A stretch of DNA of 64,000 bases from JAGMES01 sp023128035 (lineage in GTDB: Bacteria; Bacillota; Halanaerobiia; DY22613). The position numbers and the translations under genes were made by a program. Where the stretch lies: assembly GCA_030627905.1 (NCBI GenBank), contig DAOVRZ010000001.1:49215-113214 (forward strand), written 5' to 3'. Shown here piece by piece: positions 40,519-49,616 of the stretch. The notes under the pieces are model-generated. The model did not search any database, was not told the origin of the DNA, and was given only the letters and a program-made list of their open reading frames with translations. The first letter of the stretch is position 1; the number at the start of each line of letters is the position of its first letter.

Positions 40519-40971
40519 ATGCAACTTAAGATTAAGAAGTTATCGGACAAAATTGGTAAGGAGATAAAAGTACCTCAATATAAAACTAAAGGTTCTGCTG
40601 GAATGGATTTAGCGGCTTGTATTGATGAATCGGTCACAATAAAACTTGGAGAAATTCGAAAAATTCCTACCGGGATCGCTATCCAGATTCCATCATCTGA
40701 ATATGGTGGATTTATTTTTCCCAGAAGTGGTTTAGCAAGTAAACATGGGATTAATCTCGTAAATTGTGTTGGGGTGATTGATAGTGATTATACAGGTGAA
40801 ATTTTATGTCCTGTGCAGAACAATGGATTAGAACCATACACAATTCAACCTGGTGAGCGAATTGCTCAGTTGGTGATAATGCCTGTTACTCGAGCAGATG
40901 TAATTTTGGTTGAAGAATTGGATAATACAGAACGTGGTGCAGGTGGTTTTGGTTCAACAGGAAAAAATTAG
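40519..40971 (+). CDS. dut: dUTP diphosphatase
   Basis: 150 residues, trimeric dUTPase. Motifs 1-5 are present: GSAGMDLAA, PRSGLASKHGI, NCVGVIDSDYTGE, RIAQLVIMP and the C-terminal RGAGGFGSTGK arm. It removes dUTP and supplies dUMP for thymidylate synthesis. A GGGGGAG site lies before the ATG. Confidence 0.96.
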   Translation: MQLKIKKLSDKIGKEIKVPQYKTKGSAGMDLAACIDESVTIKLGEIRKIPTGIAIQIPSSEYGGFIFPRSGLASKHGINLVNCVGVIDSDYTGEILCPVQNNGLEPYTIQPGERIAQLVIMPVTRADVILVEELDNTERGAGGFGSTGKN

Positions 40972-41034
40972 GTTATAAAATCGTGTTTGTGGGGTATAAC
41001 TAAGTAGGTAAGAGACCGGTAGGGAGTTGAAAAT

Positions 41035-42897
41035 ATGATGATGAATTTAAAGAGGGAAGATTTTTTGCCTATTGATGCAGATGACATGCATAATAGAGGA
41101 TGGGATCAATTAGATATTTTGTTGATTTCAGGTGATGCGTATGTGGATCATCCTTCTTTTGGGATATCTTTGCTTGGACGATGGTTAGAGGCACATGGCT
41201 ACAAGGTAGGAATTATCTCGCAACCAAATTGGCGAAATACAGATGATTTTAAAGTTTTTGGTGACAAACCTCCCCGGCTTTTTGTGGGAATTGCAAGTGG
41301 AAATTTAGATTCAATGGTTAATCATTATACAGCAGCGAAACGTCGTCGAAAAACGGATATGTATTCACCAGGTGGGAAAAGTGGTATGCGTCCTGACCGG
41401 GCTCTTATTGTTTATGCCAACCGTGTAAGAGAGGCATTTGGCGATGTTCCAATTGTTATTGGAGGCTTAGAAGCAAGTCTTCGACGGTTTGCTCATTACG
41501 ACTATTGGCAGGATCAGGTGCGAAGGTCAATCCTTGTAGATAGTAGGGCAGATTTGCTCGTCTCTGGTATGGGGGAAAAACAGATTATTGAAATTGCCGA
41601 GAGTTTGGATAGTGGAATTCCCATTGAATATTTAAATTATATTGATGGAACTGTAGCTTTGGTTCAGTCCCTTGATTCATTAGGGGATTATGTCAGGATT
41701 GCTTCTTATGATAAAGTAAAAATTGATAAAGCCAAGTATGCTTTAGCATTCAAACTTCAATATCAAGAACAAGATCCATTTCATGGTCGCTCAATTGTTC
41801 AAAAACATGGTGATCGATTTGTGATTCAGAATCCACCAGCTAAACCTTTATCGACTGATGAACTTGATCGTATTTATGGACTTTCTTATACTCGAAATTA
41901 TCATCCGATTTATGAGAAAGATGGTGGAGTTCCAGCATTAAAAGAGATAAAATTTAGTATTGTAACCCATCGTGGATGTTATGGAGCTTGTGCTTTTTGT
42001 GCTTTGGTGCAGCATCAAGGTAAAATAATCCAAAGTCGTAGCAAAGAATCGATATTAAGTGAAGTAAAATTATTAACCCAATTACCTGATTTTAAAGGGG
42101 TAATCCATGATGTAGGCGGGCCAACAGCTAACATGTACCAAACAAAGTGTGGACGAGGAGAAGAAGGTCACTGTGGAAAACGTTCTTGTCTTTATCCTTC
42201 ACCATGTGGTAATCTTGAAAAAAGTCATCAAGAGTATATAGATTTACTGCGTTTGATTCGGCGAATACCTGGGGTGAAGCATGTTTTTGTCCGTTCTGGG
42301 ATAAGATATGATCTTATGATGGCAGACAATGAGAATGATTTTTTGAAAGAATTTTGCGAACATCATGTAAGTGGTCAGTTAAAGATTGCTCCAGAGCACG
42401 TAAGTTCTGAAGTGCTTCATACTATGCGTAAACCATCTTTTGATGTGTATAATAGATTTAGGAAAAAATATGGAGAGATTAATGAACAATTGGATAAAAA
42501 ACAATACTTAGTACCTTATTTCATTTCCAGTCATCCAGGGTGTAGTTTAGATGAGATGATTAAACTAGCTGAACATATCCGTGATTTAAAATATAATCCT
42601 GAGCAGGTTCAGGATTTCACACCAACTCCTATGACATTAGCAACATGTATGTATTATACGGGTATTGATCCTTTGACAGGTAAGAAGGTTTTTGTGGCTA
42701 GAACACCAGAGGAGAAACAAGCTCAGAGGGCATTGTTGCAGTTTAGAGATCCAAAAAATTATGAATTGGTTAAAAAAGCTCTCATTAATGCTGGACGTGA
42801 GGACTTGATTGGGAGTGGGAAAAATGCTTTAATTCCTGAACAGAAGCCAGCACAAGTTCGTAAACATGGGAAAGATAGATCTAAAAAGAAGAAGTGA
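41035..42897 (+). CDS. YgiQ family radical SAM protein
   Basis: 620 residues. An N-terminal cobalamin-binding-like domain (DILLISGDAYVDHPSFG, VIGGLEASLRRFAHYDYWQD) precedes the radical SAM core whose cluster motif is CYGACAFC (about residue 314), followed by SRSKESIL. A Cys-rich insert (CGRGEEGHCGKRSCLYPSPCG) and a DUF3362 C-terminal region follow. The function of YgiQ proteins is unknown. Its stop codon lies within repeat copy B. Confidence 0.9.
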   Translation: MMMNLKREDFLPIDADDMHNRGWDQLDILLISGDAYVDHPSFGISLLGRWLEAHGYKVGIISQPNWRNTDDFKVFGDKPPRLFVGIASGNLDSMVNHYTAAKRRRKTDMYSPGGKSGMRPDRALIVYANRVREAFGDVPIVIGGLEASLRRFAHYDYWQDQVRRSILVDSRADLLVSGMGEKQIIEIAESLDSGIPIEYLNYIDGTVALVQSLDSLGDYVRIASYDKVKIDKAKYALAFKLQYQEQDPFHGRSIVQKHGDRFVIQNPPAKPLSTDELDRIYGLSYTRNYHPIYEKDGGVPALKEIKFSIVTHRGCYGACAFCALVQHQGKIIQSRSKESILSEVKLLTQLPDFKGVIHDVGGPTANMYQTKCGRGEEGHCGKRSCLYPSPCGNLEKSHQEYIDLLRLIRRIPGVKHVFVRSGIRYDLMMADNENDFLKEFCEHHVSGQLKIAPEHVSSEVLHTMRKPSFDVYNRFRKKYGEINEQLDKKQYLVPYFISSHPGCSLDEMIKLAEHIRDLKYNPEQVQDFTPTPMTLATCMYYTGIDPLTGKKVFVARTPEEKQAQRALLQFRDPKNYELVKKALINAGREDLIGSGKNALIPEQKPAQVRKHGKDRSKKKK

Positions 42898-43010
42898 ACT
42901 CGTCCAGCTAAAGCTGAACATCGGGGCTTCAGTAGGGGATTCTACCCCCACTGAAGATTAAAAACAATTCCCCCCACTTATAGAAGTGGGGGTCTTAACT
43001 CAAAAGATAA
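42894..43010 (+). repeat. Family 1 structured repeat, copy B
   Basis: 117 bp, nearly identical to copies A and D. The TGA stop of the YgiQ gene (42895-42897) is provided by the repeat, so the insertion set the C-terminus of that protein (ending KDRSKKKK). Confidence 0.88.
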
Positions 43011-43107
43011 ATCTTCAGTGTTTTTTTAAAAGTCTTCACTTAAAGCATATGTTTTTGTCTACTTAATATAATATAGATATAGCATATAAGAGTGGAGGGT
43101 GAAGATG

Positions 43108-43392
43108 ATGAGGTTAAGCAAATTGGCAGGTAAAGAAATTATAAATATGCATGATGGTGGCAGATTAGGGGTAGTTGCTGAAACTGATCTGGTTGCTCAT
43201 TCTGAGAGTGGAGAGTTAGAATCAATTATTGTTCCTAACAGAGGAAATTTTTTTAGTCTATTTAAGGATGAGAAATTTTTGGTGATTCCTTGGCAAGCGA
43301 TTAAAAAGATTGGTTCAGAGGTAATTATTGTTGATTTAAATGCGCCTAATGATTCAGCCGACCAATTCGATATAAACTTGCGTAGTAGTTGA
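43108..43392 (+). CDS. YlmC/YmxH family PRC-barrel protein
   Basis: 94 residues. RLSKLAGKEIINMHDGGRLG, LVIPWQAIKKIGSEVIIVD fit the small YlmC/YmxH PRC-barrel family, conserved in spore formers and of unknown role. Two ATG codons (43105 and 43108) follow GGAGGGTG; the second gives the better spacing. YmxH lies close to the dipicolinate genes in Bacillus. Confidence 0.83.
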   Translation: MRLSKLAGKEIINMHDGGRLGVVAETDLVAHSESGELESIIVPNRGNFFSLFKDEKFLVIPWQAIKKIGSEVIIVDLNAPNDSADQFDINLRSS

Positions 43393-43395
43393 TGA

Positions 43396-43989
43396 ATGAA
43401 AAAAGTTGTGTTGGTAAAACCTATGGAAAAAGAGCGAAAGGGGTCACATAAATTGGCAACAGTAATTGGTGTATTTACAAATCGCCCACAGGCAGAGAGA
43501 GCGGTTCAAGATTTACGTAATACTGGAGTTAATGAGGAAAAAATCTCTATTGTTGCTCGAGAAGGATATATCCATGGGGATGATAATAATACCAATGACA
43601 GCTATGTAAAAATGGTAAAAGAGAAAGATAACGATAATCAATATAATGCTACTAGTGAAGATAAGCAAAACTTATCTACTGGAACTACAGCAGGTGGAGC
43701 GATTGGTGGGGTAGCAGGTCTATTAGCTGGTGCAGGATTATTTACCATTCCAGGTGTTGGACCTATCCTAGCTTTAGGGCCAATTATTTCTGGCCTTGCT
43801 GGAGCCGCTGCTGGTGGAATTACTGGAGGTCTAGTGGATTTGGGTATTTCACCTGATGTAGGGGACCGCTATCAGGCAGAAGTGGAACGTGGTGGCATTT
43901 TAGCTGCTGTGGAGTGTGATCAGACGAAGATTAATAATGTGGCTGCTATTTTTAGGAGAAATGGAGCTAGAGATGTAGAGACATATTAG
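43396..43989 (+). CDS. Glycine-zipper general-stress-type protein
   Basis: 197 residues. The N-terminal half (VIGVFTNRPQAERAVQDLRNTG) is the YflT/general stress 17M fold (a ferredoxin-like domain); the second half contains a glycine-zipper membrane-like segment (AGGAIGGVAGLLAGAG, then GLAGAAAGGITGGLVD) and ends with a second such beta-alpha unit. It starts three bases after the YlmC stop with a weak site; a TTG at 43453 behind AAAGGGG is an alternative start. Role presumably envelope or general stress. Confidence 0.7.
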   Translation: MKKVVLVKPMEKERKGSHKLATVIGVFTNRPQAERAVQDLRNTGVNEEKISIVAREGYIHGDDNNTNDSYVKMVKEKDNDNQYNATSEDKQNLSTGTTAGGAIGGVAGLLAGAGLFTIPGVGPILALGPIISGLAGAAAGGITGGLVDLGISPDVGDRYQAEVERGGILAAVECDQTKINNVAAIFRRNGARDVETY

Positions 43990-43997
43990 GTTTTTGG

Positions 43998-44031
43998 AGG
44001 CTATCCAGTGATTCATTGGATAGCCTTTTTT
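43998..44031 (+). terminator. Terminator after the stress-type gene
   Basis: AGGCTATCCA (43998-44007) pairs perfectly with TGGATAGCCT (44017-44026), followed by TTTT. Confidence 0.88.
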
Positions 44032-44186
44032 AGTGTTATAGTGGTAGTCGATTTAAGGGTTAATATATTAAAGGAATATATTATAAATTAAATAAAAATA
44101 TTGTTTATTTCATGGAGGAAGTAGAATTTTTTTGTAGAAGAAATGAATAGATGATATAAGTTATTAGTGAAAAGAGGAAATGAAAA
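44032..44186. other. AT-rich gap before the accessory cassette
   Basis: No gene or clear promoter; it leads directly into family 1 copy C. Confidence 0.4.
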
Positions 44187-44303
44187 GTGAACTCGTCCAG
44201 CTAAAGCTGAACATCGGGGCTTCAGTAGGGGATTCTATCCCCACTGAAGATTAAAAACAATTCCCACCACTTATAAAAGTGGGGGTCTTAACTCAAAAGA
44301 TCA
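44187..44303 (+). repeat. Family 1 structured repeat, copy C, at a broken gene end
   Basis: 117 bp, the most diverged copy (TATCCCC instead of TACCCCC; ACTTATAAAAGT). Its 3' end meets the open frame of the HEPN-like gene, which reads back to the repeat without a start codon, so the element inserted at or deleted the 5' end of that gene. Confidence 0.85.
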
Positions 44304-44381
44304 ATTACTTCTCAAAATCTACTAGCATATTATTCTCGATGGGAAGATTTTAAAGCAGTAAAAAAAGCAAACAGAAAAATT

Positions 44382-44822
44382 ATGTGTATGCATCTAGGGG
44401 GTATTATAATTGAATGTTTGCTTAAGAGTTATATTGTAAAAAAGTACAAAATTAAGAAAATAAAAGATTTAAATTACTGGTATGATATAGAATCAGTGGA
44501 TGAACTTATGAATTTATCTAACGTTACAGGTAATATATATAAGGAAAAGAAGACACTTAAGAATCCTAAACATGATTTTGTCAAGGCTTTAAAGCAATTA
44601 AATCAATATGATACAATGTCTGATGAAATGACTGATAAACTTGATTTTATTAATAATCCATTAGGAGAAGATAAGAATACATTTATAGACTTAAGATATA
44701 TCCATGAAGATGATATGTCAGAAAATGAATTTACTAAATGGTTTCAAGATTTTATAGCCTTGAGGAATTGGCTCGAGAATCATCAATACATTATTGAGGA
44801 GGTGTCTGGTGGGGATGAATGA
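44382..44822 (+). CDS. HEPN-like protein, 5' end lost
   Basis: 146 residues from the first ATG, but the frame is open back to the repeat at 44303 and reads LLAYYSRWEDFKAVKKANRKI, which looks genuine. The helical N-terminus, LLKSYIVKKYKIK and a conserved-looking DLRYIHEDD segment (RxxH; HEPN RNases use Rx4-6H) suggest a HEPN-type helical protein. ATG 44382 has no ribosome-binding site. It overlaps the following ATPase gene by eight bases. HEPN assignment is tentative; expression is doubtful because the promoter is missing. Confidence 0.5.
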   Translation: MCMHLGGIIIECLLKSYIVKKYKIKKIKDLNYWYDIESVDELMNLSNVTGNIYKEKKTLKNPKHDFVKALKQLNQYDTMSDEMTDKLDFINNPLGEDKNTFIDLRYIHEDDMSENEFTKWFQDFIALRNWLENHQYIIEEVSGGDE

Positions 44823-46104
44823 TTATAGAAATAAACTTAAAAAATACAATGAGTTTATACTAAAGTTAGAAAAATGCTTTCAGACAAATGACTATGAGTG
44901 GGTTGATGTTTATACAACCCCTTCAGGCAGAGTAGATATTACCATTGTAAGTGATAAATTTTTAAATAGAAATGAATCGACAGCATATATAGAACAATGT
45001 TTTAAAGATATTGATAATTATTATAGAAGAGGTTTTTCGAATTTTTATACAGTTGAAGATGCTGAAATGCTAGAAATTGAGAAACCAGAAAAAAAGCAGA
45101 CTAAAAATCCTACATGGGAGAACGCTGCACTAAATTATTTAAATCAGGAAACAAATGAAATATGTGAAGACCCGAAACATTCTTCGAAAGTCATATCTTT
45201 TTATTCATATAAAGGTGGGGTTGGAAGGACAGTTGCATTAATTCAAGTTGCTTATCTTTTAGCTAAAAAAGGAAAAAAGGTCCTTTTGATTGATTTAGAT
45301 ATTGAAGCTCCTAGCCTTTTTGATATTTTCAGAGAAAAAATAGATGTAAAATATGGCTTGGTAGATTATTTATATGAACAGATGATGGTTACTGATGCAA
45401 AAGATAGGAAGTTAGATATATCTGATATTTTTACAGATATTAAATTTGATGAAACTTTAAAAGGAAATTTATATGTAGTACCTTCAGGATTATTATCACC
45501 TGAGTATGTCTATAAACTCAAACAATTACAGCCAAATTTTGTTTCACAAAAAGATTATTTAAATGATTTAATTGTAGAGTTTGAAAAAAACCTCAACTTA
45601 GATATTGTTTTAATCGATTCAAGAACAGGGTTAAATGATTGGGGTGCTTTTTCGCTCATGAATGTTGCAGATGATATTATTTTCTTTGCATATCCCAATC
45701 AAGAAAACGTGCAGGGTTTACAATTGGTAGTGGATTTGATGAAAGGTAATGGATGTAAGAATCTAACAATGGCATTTTCAAGGATAGATCCTGATGGAAT
45801 TGAGAAAGCAAAGGAATTATTTGAAAAACTTCAATTAGAGCAGGAGTTTATTTCAATTTTATATAATCCACGTATAGCTACAGCTGATCAATATCCAATA
45901 ATTGAAGCTTTAGATGAATATAAAGAATTAGCTGATTTTATCTTGGAGGATGAAAATAGAGAGAGAAATAAGTTTTACTTAAATACAAATAAAAGCTTCT
46001 TAAAAAGGATTAAAAGTATTCAAATTGAAAACGTTATTACTGAGCTTGAAGAAAAAGTTCATCAGGATAATGTGTGGTTTATCGTAGGAGAAAAAAAATA
46101 CTAG
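44815..46104 (+). CDS. KGGVGRT-type ParA/MinD ATPase, probably frameshifted at its end
   Basis: 429 residues. A unique N-terminal domain (about 1-115) is followed by a deviant Walker A ATPase: VISFYSYKGGVGRTVALIQ, LLIDLDIEAPSLF (Walker B and a following Asp), VLIDSRTGLNDWGAFSL and DQYPIIEAL. Such KGGVGRT ATPases occur in accessory and defence-type loci. The ATG at 44815 follows AGGAGGTG and overlaps the HEPN-like stop. The C-terminus probably continued into the next reading frame: an A8 run at 46087-46094 joins FIVGE to the frame of the gene at 46074. Confidence 0.72.
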   Translation: MNDYRNKLKKYNEFILKLEKCFQTNDYEWVDVYTTPSGRVDITIVSDKFLNRNESTAYIEQCFKDIDNYYRRGFSNFYTVEDAEMLEIEKPEKKQTKNPTWENAALNYLNQETNEICEDPKHSSKVISFYSYKGGVGRTVALIQVAYLLAKKGKKVLLIDLDIEAPSLFDIFREKIDVKYGLVDYLYEQMMVTDAKDRKLDISDIFTDIKFDETLKGNLYVVPSGLLSPEYVYKLKQLQPNFVSQKDYLNDLIVEFEKNLNLDIVLIDSRTGLNDWGAFSLMNVADDIIFFAYPNQENVQGLQLVVDLMKGNGCKNLTMAFSRIDPDGIEKAKELFEKLQLEQEFISILYNPRIATADQYPIIEALDEYKELADFILEDENRERNKFYLNTNKSFLKRIKSIQIENVITELEEKVHQDNVWFIVGEKKY

Positions 46105-46646
46105 AACACCGGATAACATATTTTTTGCTAAATAGTAGTAGATATAGTGCAATTATAGATAGAAATAATGGTAAAAAAATTGGTTTTTTGTTCATTCCTA
46201 AGTTGCATATTATGGGTAATAGAATTAAAGAATTAAAAAATTATTTAAAAGATCATGTTCCTGAAAATTGGGCAAAGGTATGGATTGGATATTTTCTCTA
46301 TCTTTTAAGCACTGTTGAGTCAGAAGAAATTAAAGGGATTTCTGAACTTAAAGGTAAATCATTAGAGAAATGTATAAATTATATTGATGAAACCGAAGAT
46401 ATGGATTTAATTAATATTATAAAAAAAGCAACTACAACTGAAAAAATATTTTTGTCTAATTTACAAAAAAAAGATGTATCTAAACCAATTCAACGTAAAA
46501 TTATTTTGGTGATACAGGAATTTGAATTTCTTTGGGATTATCTTTTACCTAATAAAAATGGTTTGTTAGGTTTATTTGAAAGTATTTCATTTTTAAGAAA
46601 AAATAATTTAGATAATATAAATGTAAAAATATTTTTTATGTTATAA
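46074..46646 (+). pseudogene. Continuation of the KGGVGRT protein (middle part)
   Basis: Open in the +2 frame relative to the preceding gene and overlapping it by 31 bases. From about 46095 it reads ILEHRITYFLLNSSRYSAI and later FEFLWDYLLPNKNGLLGLFE, INVKIFF, resembling the sensor part of Sll1717-type P-loop ATPases, but no Walker A is left. No ribosome-binding site. It stops at 46646 just after a T6 run, where the frame changes again into 46654-47028. Best read as part of one broken 738-codon gene (44815-47028). Confidence 0.55.
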
Positions 46647-46653
46647 AAACGAA

Positions 46654-47028
46654 TTGAAAGATTATATTTATGCTATCGCTAGTAGCAATAATGATTCCAC
46701 TTTTGAGGAATCACTGAAAAGGTATGAGATAATAACAATGGAAGAAAAAATTTTTATTGATGACAATTGGGATGAAGAACAATTTGTTTTTAAAAATGAA
46801 GACTTGTTAAATCTTTTCTGGGGCAAACGAGCAACACCAGGTAAATATTCAAAACTAATGATTGACTGGTTTTTTGAAAAATTACAAGAAACAAGAGAAG
46901 TAAATCCCATTAAAGTATTGGATATACTTAAGATGGCGATTGATTATCAAATTGAGAAAGGTATTGAAGAAAATCAGGATCGCTTAATTAGTTTAGAAAG
47001 TTTGGAGTACGCATTTAAAGATAATTAG
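46654..47028 (+). pseudogene. Continuation of the KGGVGRT protein (C-terminal part)
   Basis: From a TTG at 46654, 124 residues, but the frame is open upstream (LCYKNELKDYIYAIASS) and joins 46074-46646 if one T of the T6 run at 46629-46634 is deleted. It returns to the same frame as the ATPase start, so two opposite single-base lesions restore it. No start signal. Content: LLNLFWGKRATPGKYS and helical KLMIDWFFEKLQETRE. No family recognised. Confidence 0.5.
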
Positions 47029-47037
47029 AATTCATCG

Positions 47038-47069
47038 GAGGTATTGCCATTCACGGCAATACCTCTTTT
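47038..47069 (+). terminator. Terminator after the accessory cassette
   Basis: GAGGTATTGCC pairs with GGCAATACCTC (47038-47048 with 47055-47065), followed by TTTTA. Confidence 0.85.
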
Positions 47070-47189
47070 AACATTAAAAACATATTTCCTATCAACATCG
47101 AAACATATAAAGGAGATTCCACCTTTAAAGTAGAATTATATAAACAGGTACGAAATACATAAAATTCCAATACAAAGGTGTGAATAACG

Positions 47190-49367
47190 GTGAAAAAGAG
47201 TCGATTTATTTTTTGGTTAATTAATATATGTCTTTTGTTAAATTTAGTTATATGGTCTGGATTAGCGCTTGCTACAGAAGCATTCTCTGACCAGACTTAT
47301 CAAATCTCGTATTTTGCATCAGATCCGATACAGTATGGGCTTATGGTTTTTGATCCTGTGACTGAAAGCAGACAGTTAATTACAAATGAGATCGGTGAAT
47401 ATTATCAGTTTTCTCTTGATGGACGGTATCTTGCTTTTCTTCAGAACAATTACGATCAAGTTCAAGGTCATTCTAATTCTTTAAGCCTTTGGGTCAAGGA
47501 TTTGCAAACTGGGGAAGAAAGGGTCATAGAATCTGATTTTGATAGGCAAGGAAATCTGGATGCGATATTTGATTGGTTAGTGACGGGAGAATTGGCATTG
47601 ATTCAGAGTTTGGATGATAATTCACGAAAGGTCAAAATTTATACACCCGATGGGAATTTAAGTTGGACTAATCTTAAAGAGGATCAGTATATTTCACATA
47701 ATACTAAATATATTCTTTTGTTAGATTCTGAAAATGCAATGATGAAAATGATAAATGTTGAAAGTCATAATTATCATGTTTATGATAGATTATCTTTAGA
47801 TGAGAGATTTATTAATGCTAGTCTAAGCCCAAATGGGAATTATTTTTGCTATCAAAGTGGGGAAAAGATCAAAATGTTTCACTTAAAATTAGAGGAAAAT
47901 GATCTAACTCATTTTATTGAGATAAGCTTAGAAGGAGATAGGAAATTAGAGTTTGGTTGGTCTCCTGATGAAAAATACTTGATTTATCAAGATCAGCAAG
48001 AGTTGGAGGATGAAAATTCATCTCAATTGAATGTAATTCACATCCAGACAGGAGTTAAAATTTTTACAGTAAATTCGAAAGAAAAACTAAATTATTCGTG
48101 GAGTGGAGACGGAAAACAGTTAGTTTATAGCCAATATTGGGAAGGTTGGAACCTGGCTATTTGGTATCCAGATCAACATAATTCTGTCGTTGTCCAATCA
48201 GGATTAGGCACCCAACCAGTACCTGTTTATCACCCTTTAACACATACGTTTATCTATCAAGATGTTAGAAATCATTGGCCCAGAGTCTACAGTTATGATG
48301 TAGATCAAAATGTGTTGAGCGTTATCTTTAAGGGACCGATGTGGGTGGTCTGGAGCAATATTAACTGGGTTCCCGTAATTCCACAAAAACAGTTTCAACC
48401 TAAAAATGTTCTATACTGGGCTGGATGGAGTGAAGTAAATGATATTCAGTATTTATTTCTTCTAGATCAGAACTCTGGTAAAGAGTATCATTCACTATTA
48501 AAATGGGCACCTACACACCGGACTTTACTCTTTAAAAAAGATGAACAAACGGTGGCATTGATTGATGAAAGTAGAAACTCACATATAGTTTATTCAGGCT
48601 CAAAGATTGGAGAACCATTTTGGAATGAAGATGGTAGTTATATCAGTTTTGTAGATTTGTGTGCAGATAAGGGAGAAAAAGAACTGATATTATATCATAT
48701 TTTTAAAAAACAAACTGGAAAATATCTATTGGAAGGAGAAAGACTAGAAGAAATTCAATGGATGAATGAAAAAATATGGTTCTTTGATGGAAATGTAAAA
48801 AGTTATGGAGTAATGAATAATGAATGGAAGATTATTGATGAATGGAAAGATAATTGGCTATCTTTACCTAGAGTAGAAAGATCTTCTCAAAGTGATGAAT
48901 CACTTTGGCAGATTGGAGGAAATTTATGGCTAAGAACGGGAGACGAGAAATATAAGGTGATAACCCGACTTAGTGAACATTCTGCTGATGGGTGGAAGAT
49001 GACATGGAATGGCTTTGGAAGATGGTCAGTAGATGATCAAAAAATAATTTATAATCGTCATCTATCCCGTAAGAATCTGGATGGTTTTGAAGAGAAATGG
49101 GAGATAGGGATGGTTAATAAAACTGATTTTACTAGTCAATATCTTTCAGATGGAAAAGATCCTCAGTGGTTAGATCATTTTCGTTTTATTTTCTTGAAAG
49201 ATGGTAATTTACATTTGGCTAATCTGGTTACTAGCCAGATCATTGGGTTTAATACTCCTATCCTTACAGAACTTGCCTTTTTGATAAGCTATGACGGAAC
49301 AATGATTGCGGTGATAGCTGAAGATCAAGAAAAAAGAGTTGGACTATATTTCTATAATATAAAATGA
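47190..49367 (+). CDS. Secreted beta-propeller (TolB/WD40-like) protein
   Basis: 725 residues with a signal peptide (FIFWLINICLLLNLVIWSGLALA) and at least seven blades carrying WSPDE/WSGDG-like turns (LEFGWSPDEKYLIYQDQ, LNYSWSGDGKQLVYSQY, FSLDGRYLAFLQN, NEDGSYISFVD). It has no enzyme motif, so it is probably a structural or binding protein outside the membrane. It begins with GTG behind AAAGGTG. Family-level name is not clear; lone secreted propellers are common in Clostridia. Confidence 0.75.
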   Translation: MKKSRFIFWLINICLLLNLVIWSGLALATEAFSDQTYQISYFASDPIQYGLMVFDPVTESRQLITNEIGEYYQFSLDGRYLAFLQNNYDQVQGHSNSLSLWVKDLQTGEERVIESDFDRQGNLDAIFDWLVTGELALIQSLDDNSRKVKIYTPDGNLSWTNLKEDQYISHNTKYILLLDSENAMMKMINVESHNYHVYDRLSLDERFINASLSPNGNYFCYQSGEKIKMFHLKLEENDLTHFIEISLEGDRKLEFGWSPDEKYLIYQDQQELEDENSSQLNVIHIQTGVKIFTVNSKEKLNYSWSGDGKQLVYSQYWEGWNLAIWYPDQHNSVVVQSGLGTQPVPVYHPLTHTFIYQDVRNHWPRVYSYDVDQNVLSVIFKGPMWVVWSNINWVPVIPQKQFQPKNVLYWAGWSEVNDIQYLFLLDQNSGKEYHSLLKWAPTHRTLLFKKDEQTVALIDESRNSHIVYSGSKIGEPFWNEDGSYISFVDLCADKGEKELILYHIFKKQTGKYLLEGERLEEIQWMNEKIWFFDGNVKSYGVMNNEWKIIDEWKDNWLSLPRVERSSQSDESLWQIGGNLWLRTGDEKYKVITRLSEHSADGWKMTWNGFGRWSVDDQKIIYNRHLSRKNLDGFEEKWEIGMVNKTDFTSQYLSDGKDPQWLDHFRFIFLKDGNLHLANLVTSQIIGFNTPILTELAFLISYDGTMIAVIAEDQEKRVGLYFYNIK

Positions 49368-49480
49368 TTAGCTCACAAAAAGTATTTAGTCGCACTCAAA
49401 TGCCATAGATAGTACTGATATCGTCCAATTCAGTACTATCTATGGCATTTGAGTGCGACTACTTTTTGTGGGCTAATCAT
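49364..49480. repeat. Long near-perfect inverted repeat
   Basis: Arms of 55 and 51 bases (49364-49418 and 49430-49480) pair over about 50 positions, including 31 consecutive perfect pairs, with one four-base bulge and an 11-base loop (TATCGTCCAAT). The stem contains the stop codon of the propeller gene. No T tract follows. The end GGGCTAATCATTAATGA recurs with a small gap at 62955-62973. Confidence 0.9.
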
Positions 49481-49529
49481 TAATGATAGCATGTCATCTT
49501 TTTCTTTGAGAATATCCTTTCTGGACAGG

Positions 49530-49558
49530 CACTGTCAATGAAAATTGCACATATAGTA
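49530..49558 (+). promoter_or_regulatory. Candidate sigma-K-type promoter of spoVFA
   Basis: CACT at 49530-49533 and CATATAGTA at 49550-49558 fit the sigma-K pattern (AC core at -35, CATAnnnTA at -10) with 16 bases between. The downstream spoVF operon is sigma-K-dependent in Bacillus. Confidence 0.45.
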
Positions 49559-49616
49559 TTATGTAGTAATATCGCCTTTGTCGAAGTAATATTCGTGAAG
49601 GGGGCATAGAAAATAT

